Below are positions 60,162 through 64,000 of a stretch of DNA of 64,000 bases, piece by piece. The DNA is from UBA1794 sp050946375 (GTDB lineage: Bacteria > Bacteroidota > Bacteroidia > Bacteroidales > Bacteroidaceae), in assembly GCA_050946375.1 (NCBI GenBank), contig JBMNUT010000014.1:17092-81091 (forward strand), in the 5' to 3' direction. The notes under the pieces were generated by a model. The model was not told where the DNA came from and ran no database searches. It saw nothing but the letters and a program-made list of their open reading frames with translations. Made by a program: the position numbers and the translations under genes. Each line of letters opens with the position of its first letter. Position 1 is the stretch's first letter.

Positions 60162-60175
60162 GATAAAGTTGCGGT
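60129..60175. repeat. Modular palindrome array (site 17), at the start of the PLD-like CDS
   Basis: Two modules whose minus-strand reading supplies the n-region of the signal peptide (KVLHLFSKSALL). Confidence 0.7.
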
Positions 60176-60188
60176 AGTTTTTAGTACG

Positions 60189-60196
60189 CAAAAGTA
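60189..60196 (-). promoter_or_regulatory. -7 element of the PLD-like gene
   Basis: TACTTTTG on the minus strand, 27 bp upstream of the GTG start; this fixes the start downstream of the TTG. Confidence 0.5.
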
Positions 60197-60235
60197 CAAT
60201 TATTTGCCGAGGTGGCCAAGCGTTTTCAGGAAGCA

Positions 60236-60281
60236 GGAAGCCCCGCCCGGCAAAAGTTGCAGATTGCCAAGCGGGGCTTCC
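60236..60281. terminator. Hairpin 3' of the EF-G2 gene
   Basis: Stem GGAAGCCCCGC/GCGGGGCTTCC with a 24-nt loop; weak T tract on either strand, so terminator function is uncertain. Confidence 0.5.
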
Positions 60282-60318
60282 CGTGATAAATAGCCTAAAG
60301 GCAGGAGATGTTGTTCTA

Positions 60319-62481
60319 TTATTCTTCTTCCTTTTGTGTGGCCTCGAAGTCTTTTATCAGTTTCTCCTGCACGTCGCTGGGTACGAGCTCGTAGTCTTTG
60401 AACTTCATGATGAAGGAAGCCCGGCCTCCGGTGAGGGAGCTCAGTGCGGTGGAGTAGGAGGACATTTCCTTAAGGGGCACGTTGGCCGAGAGTTTCTCAT
60501 AGCCTTTTTCGCTGCTCATGCCCATGATGAGGGCGCGACGGCCTTGCAGGTCGCTCATTACGTCGCCCATTTTGTCGCTCGGGACGAAGACTTCTACTTC
60601 GTAGATGGGTTCCAATATCTTGGGGCCGGCAGCTTTGAAAGCGATGCTGAAGGCGTTTCGGCCAGCCAGCATGAAGGAAAGTTCGTTGGAGTCTACGGGG
60701 TGCATCTTTCCGTCGTAGACTATCACGCGAACATCCCGCGCGTATGAGCCGGTGAGCGGGCCCCGTTCCATTTTGGCCATGATTCCTTTCAGAATAGCGG
60801 GCATGAATCGGGCATCGATGGAGCCGCCGACGATGCTGTTGACGAAGACTAATTTTCCGCCCCATGGCAGATCGTGCTCTTCCTGCCCCTTGACGTTGAT
60901 TTTGATTTCCTGCCCTCCGAATTTGTAGCTCTCCGGTACGGGCTGTCCGGCCTTGTACGGCTCGACAATGAGGTGCACTTCTCCGAACTGCCCTGCACCG
61001 CCCGACTGTTTCTTGTGGCGGTAATCGGCGCGGGCGGCTTTGGTTATGGTTTCGCGGTAGGGGATTCGCGGCTCATCGAAGATGATATTCATCTTTTCAT
61101 TATTGGCCAGTCGCCACTTCAGCGTGCGCAAATGGAATTCGCCTTGGCCGTGTACGAGAGTCTGCCGCAATTCTTTGGATTGTTCGATGACCCATGTCGG
61201 ATCTTCCTCGTGGATTCGCGTCAGAAGCGTCATGAGTTTCTCCATATCGGCCTCGTTTTCGGGACGAATGGCCCGCGTATATTTGGAATTGGGATACTCG
61301 ATGAAGTTGAAACGGTTGTTGCAATCTTTGGCGTTGAGGGTGTTTCCGGTCTTTACGTCTTTCAGTTTCAGCGTAACGCCTATGTCGCCGGCGCAGAGTT
61401 CTTCCACTTTGATGCGGTTGGCTCCTGCTGCTACGTAAATCTGTGCGATGCGCTCTTTGGAACCGCGGTCGGCGTTGGTCAAGTCATCCCCTTCGTGTAT
61501 TTTTCCGCTCATCACTTTGAAGTAAGAAACGGCGCCGATGTGAGGTTCGATGCCTGTCTTGAAGAAATAAAGCGAAGTGGGAGCGTTGCTGTCCGGGGCT
61601 ATTTCCTGTCCGTCGGTATTTATCACTTTCGGCATATCGGCTACGAAAGGCACGACGTTGCCCAGGAATTCCATCAATCTGCGCACGCCCATGTCGCGGC
61701 CCGCGCATACGCAAAATACGGGGAACATGCCTCGTGTGGCCAGTCCCTTGCGGATGCCTTCGCGCATTTCGTCTTCGGTCAGAGTGTCTTTCTCGAAGAA
61801 AAGTTCCATCAGGCCTTCGTCGTTCTCGGCTGCGGCTTCTACCAACGCTTTGTTCCAGGCTTTGGCTTTTTCCATTTCTTCTGCCGGTATGTCTTCAATG
61901 ATGGGGGCTCCTCCCTCAGGTTTCCAGGAGTATTTCTTCATGAGCAGCACGTCGATTACGGCATTGAAGCCGGGTCCTGTGCTGATGGGGTACTGGATGG
62001 GGACGATTTTCGAGGCGCCGTATGCGTCGCGCAGCTGGTTGAGGATGTCGTCGTAGTCGCACTTTTCCTGGTCGAGCTGGTTGACTAAGAAAATAACGGG
62101 TTTCTTCAGCTTTTCGGTGTAGCGGAAGTGGTTTTGTGTCCCTACTTCCATTCCGTATTGGCCATTGAGCAAAATGATGGTTGTGTCGGTCACGTTGAGC
62201 GCGGTGACGGCACTCCCGATGAAGTCATCGCTGCCCGGGCAGTCGATGATGTTCAGCTTTTTATTATTCCATTCGGTGTGTACGACTGTGGAGAAGACGG
62301 AATAGCCGTATTCCTGCTCCACGGGGAAGTAATCGCTTACCGTGTTTTTCTGTTCCACGCTGCCCCGTCGTTTTATAACCCCACTTTCGTAGAGCATGGC
62401 TTCTACGAGAGTGGTTTTTCCGGAGCCTGAACTGCCTAAGAGGGCAATGTTTTTGATTTCGTTTGTTTGGTATGTTTTCAT
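60319..62481 (-). CDS. fusA2: Elongation factor G paralogue (EF-G2), predicted GTPase-deficient
   Basis: 720 residues from ATG at 62481 (MKTYQTNEIKNIALLGSSGSGKT); an earlier in-frame start adds 12 residues and is less likely. The five-domain EF-G layout is complete, with domain IV near 470-600 and the C-terminal domain V. G-domain motifs are altered: the P-loop is GSSGSGKT (16-23) rather than AHIDAGKT, switch II is DCPGSDDF (80-87) with Ser84 where the catalytic His of DTPGH stands, and G4 is NQLD (134-137) instead of NKMD. Bacteroides EF-G2 has been described as a translation factor that works without GTP hydrolysis and supports growth under carbon limitation and in the gut; this protein fits that type. 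Divergent from hemW. Confidence 0.88.
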   Translation of the reverse strand: MKTYQTNEIKNIALLGSSGSGKTTLVEAMLYESGVIKRRGSVEQKNTVSDYFPVEQEYGYSVFSTVVHTEWNNKKLNIIDCPGSDDFIGSAVTALNVTDTTIILLNGQYGMEVGTQNHFRYTEKLKKPVIFLVNQLDQEKCDYDDILNQLRDAYGASKIVPIQYPISTGPGFNAVIDVLLMKKYSWKPEGGAPIIEDIPAEEMEKAKAWNKALVEAAAENDEGLMELFFEKDTLTEDEMREGIRKGLATRGMFPVFCVCAGRDMGVRRLMEFLGNVVPFVADMPKVINTDGQEIAPDSNAPTSLYFFKTGIEPHIGAVSYFKVMSGKIHEGDDLTNADRGSKERIAQIYVAAGANRIKVEELCAGDIGVTLKLKDVKTGNTLNAKDCNNRFNFIEYPNSKYTRAIRPENEADMEKLMTLLTRIHEEDPTWVIEQSKELRQTLVHGQGEFHLRTLKWRLANNEKMNIIFDEPRIPYRETITKAARADYRHKKQSGGAGQFGEVHLIVEPYKAGQPVPESYKFGGQEIKINVKGQEEHDLPWGGKLVFVNSIVGGSIDARFMPAILKGIMAKMERGPLTGSYARDVRVIVYDGKMHPVDSNELSFMLAGRNAFSIAFKAAGPKILEPIYEVEVFVPSDKMGDVMSDLQGRRALIMGMSSEKGYEKLSANVPLKEMSSYSTALSSLTGGRASFIMKFKDYELVPSDVQEKLIKDFEATQKEEE

Positions 62482-62610
62482 AGGTTTCTGTGTGTTTTTT
62501 GGTAAAACGGTCGGCAAATTAGGGAATCTTCATCAGCGGTGCAAGTTTTGGAAGGTTGTTTCTAAATTATGTTCTGGAGCATTTTGATGAAAATTCTGCC
62601 CTGAATGACC

Positions 62611-62618
62611 TATATTTG
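62611..62618 (+). promoter_or_regulatory. -7 element of hemW
   Basis: TATATTTG, 24 bp before the ATG; no good -33 TTG at 19-21 bp. Confidence 0.5.
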
Positions 62619-62642
62619 CTCCCGATTTTTAGGAGACTGATA

Positions 62643-63776
62643 ATGGCAGGTTTGTATTTGCATGTCCCTTTCTGCAACAGCCGTTGCATTTATTGTGATT
62701 TTTACTCTACGGTCCATGGCGAACAAGCGTCGCGCTATGTGGACTGCCTGGTGGAGGAAATGAAGATGCGCAGCAGTGCGCTGGACGGTCCGTTGCATAC
62801 TATATATATAGGTGGAGGAACTCCTTCGCTTTTGTCCCCGCAGTTGGTGGAACGGTTGCTCGTCGCGGCTGAAGAATGCTTTGGGATTGCGCCCGGGGCG
62901 GAGGTCACTCTGGAAGGAAATCCCGATGATTTGACTTTCCCCTATCTGGCTTCGCTCCGGGAGGCCGGGGTGAACCGGTTGAGCATCGGGGTGCAAAGTT
63001 TCCACGACCGCACTCTTTGCTTTTTGCGGCGCAGGCATACGGCCCGGCAGGCTGTGGAGGCTGTGGAGAATGCCCGCCGTGCCGGTTTCGGAAACCTGAG
63101 TCTCGACTTGATTTACGGCCTCCCGGGCGAGGAACTTCCCGATTGGCGGGAAAACATCGACCGGGCTTTGGAGTTGAAGCCGGAGCACTTGTCGGCCTAT
63201 CTGCTGACCTATGAGACGGGTACGCCGCTTGAAGTGCTTCGCCGGCAGGGCAAAGTGACCGAGGCAGGCGAGGACTTGGCGCTTGCCTGCTATGGGCTGC
63301 TGACGGAGATGCTGCGCGCGGCCGGTTATGAGCACTATGAAATTTCCAATTTCGCCCGCCCCGGTTTTGTTTCCCGGCATAACAGCAGTTATTGGCGCGA
63401 CGTTCCTTATCTGGGATGCGGTCCTTCGGCTCATTCCTATTATGGCGGGCGGCGTCGGTGGAATGCCCCCGCGCTGTTTCCCTATATGGAGGCGCTCGGC
63501 CGTGGCGAACTTCCTCCGGGTACATGCGAGGAGCCGGAGCGATTCACGGCCTATAATGATTTTGTCATCACCCGTTTGCGTACCAGTTGGGGCTTCTCTC
63601 TGGCCGAGGTCGAGGCGCGCTTTGGCCGCGAAGCCTGCGACTTTCTGCTTCGTGCGGCCGCGCCGTGGTTGGCGTCGGGGCATTTGCTGCGCGATGCGGA
63701 GGGGCGTTTCTGCCTTTCTGAGTCGGGCATGTTTGTCTCCAATGCCGTGATGGAGGATTTCATACGGGTCGATTAG
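62643..63776 (+). CDS. hemW: Radical SAM heme chaperone HemW
   Basis: 377 residues from ATG at 62643 (MAGLYLHVPFCNSRCIYCDF). The radical-SAM cysteines are C11, C15 and C18. TIYIGGGTPSLLSPQ near 56, NPDDLTFPYLASLREAGVNRLSIG near 101 and DLIYGLPGE near 160 match HemW, once called an oxygen-independent coproporphyrinogen oxidase. HemW lacks the second catalytic set of true HemN and instead hands heme to respiratory proteins. The C-terminal HemN_C domain (RFTAYNDFVITRLRTSWGF near 302) is complete. It is transcribed away from the EF-G2 gene. Confidence 0.92.
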   Translation: MAGLYLHVPFCNSRCIYCDFYSTVHGEQASRYVDCLVEEMKMRSSALDGPLHTIYIGGGTPSLLSPQLVERLLVAAEECFGIAPGAEVTLEGNPDDLTFPYLASLREAGVNRLSIGVQSFHDRTLCFLRRRHTARQAVEAVENARRAGFGNLSLDLIYGLPGEELPDWRENIDRALELKPEHLSAYLLTYETGTPLEVLRRQGKVTEAGEDLALACYGLLTEMLRAAGYEHYEISNFARPGFVSRHNSSYWRDVPYLGCGPSAHSYYGGRRRWNAPALFPYMEALGRGELPPGTCEEPERFTAYNDFVITRLRTSWGFSLAEVEARFGREACDFLLRAAAPWLASGHLLRDAEGRFCLSESGMFVSNAVMEDFIRVD

Positions 63777-63840
63777 CGGAAAGTGCAGGCACTTTTTCAG
63801 GCGAGGGGCATGGCTTTATGGAGAAAGTGCCGCAACTTTG
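63777..63840. repeat. Modular palindrome array (site 18), 3' of hemW
   Basis: Three modules at about 22-bp spacing (G at 63783, about 63805, 63827). The third core, tgccgcaa, is identical to one in array 5. Confidence 0.8.
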
Positions 63841-63964
63841 TCTTTTGTGTGTTCTGACTTTGTTTTTTCTGTTGATAAGCAAATCCCGCTCAGAATCTCA
63901 TATTTATCTCGAAAGTTAGTATATTCTTCCTATTTTAACAGGGTTATTTTGTAAATAGCTGATT

Positions 63965-64000
63965 ATGAATATTTTATTCGGGGGGGGGTATTTTTTAAAG
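63965..64000 (+). other. Possible start of a gene containing a G9 tract
   Basis: An ATG at 63965 opens a frame (MNILFGGG, then YFLK) that leaves the window. Nine consecutive G lie at 63980-63988. It may be a real contingency-type tract, a non-coding run, or an assembly artefact. Confidence 0.2.

Noticed and set aside
2717..63840. All palindrome arrays as ordinary rho-independent terminators
   Set aside because: Several lie in divergent 5' regions (15711, 56486), one abuts a promoter (18100) and at least six are inside coding sequences. Only the first pair of array 5 has clear terminator form.

Overview
The window is a stretch of a Bacteroidales chromosome, most likely Bacteroidaceae, with fairly high GC. 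Three things support this. Promoters have the Bacteroidetes form (TTG or TTTG, about 20 bp, then TAnnTTTG) and genes generally lack strong Shine-Dalgarno sites. The gene sets are typical: a succinate-pathway propionate module (mce, mmdA, biotin carrier), a carboxypeptidase-regulatory-domain TonB receptor with a surface lipoprotein, GH43, GH88 and GH77 enzymes, a PCMD protein and an EF-G paralogue. The orders tRNA-Glu/rpsT/gyrB, thrS-infC-rpmI-rplT and tig-clpP-clpX fit the phylum. I cannot name the species. No phage, IS, CRISPR or rRNA is visible.

Layout. 1-7682 (minus strand): nadB, a GT4 glycosyltransferase, metG, a small DUF3783-like protein, a polysaccharide flippase and a GT2 glycosyltransferase that runs off the left edge. 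7776-14807 (plus): PBP4, hflX, a DUF4954-type protein and class I fumarase. 14960-22523: recO (minus), then tRNA-Glu, rpsT, a secreted PCMD protein, gyrB, a MATE transporter and a cytidylate-kinase-like protein. 22532-25352 (minus): a three-gene UbiA/HAD/polytopic membrane cassette that may make and use a polyprenyl-phosphate pentose donor. 25447-28161 (minus): the methylmalonyl-CoA decarboxylase/epimerase operon. 28443-30756 (minus): a GH43 gene with an internal stop, and a peptidyl-prolyl isomerase. 30875-40449: DEAD-box helicase, esterase, a lipoprotein, asd, aminopeptidase P and the thrS-infC-rpmI-rplT translation cluster. 40695-45271: a CPBP protease, then tig-clpP-clpX. 45484-56183 (minus): a duplicated beta-helix lipoprotein, its TonB receptor, a GH77 glucanotransferase and a B12-dependent ribonucleotide reductase. 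56794-63776: nitroreductase, GH88, a phospholipase-D/cardiolipin-synthase-like protein, an EF-G2-type factor and hemW.

The most striking signal is not a gene. At least 18 sites carry short arrays of a modular quasi-palindrome, AAAAG-N(about 8)-CTTTT. The modules recur at about 22 bp (21-23), two to five per site, and their cores vary. Several neighbouring cores are reverse complements of each other, so adjacent modules can fold into one long hairpin. Most arrays are intergenic, including divergent 5' regions where a terminator is not needed. At least six lie inside open reading frames and are translated in frame (GT4, PBP4, HAD, CPBP protease, GH77, and the signal peptide of the PLD-like protein). 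A seventh, degenerate copy sits exactly on the internal stop of the GH43 gene. The family behaves like a dispersed palindromic element able to add peptide segments to proteins, and I do not recognise it as a named family. The housekeeping block at about 29.1-41.0 kb has none.
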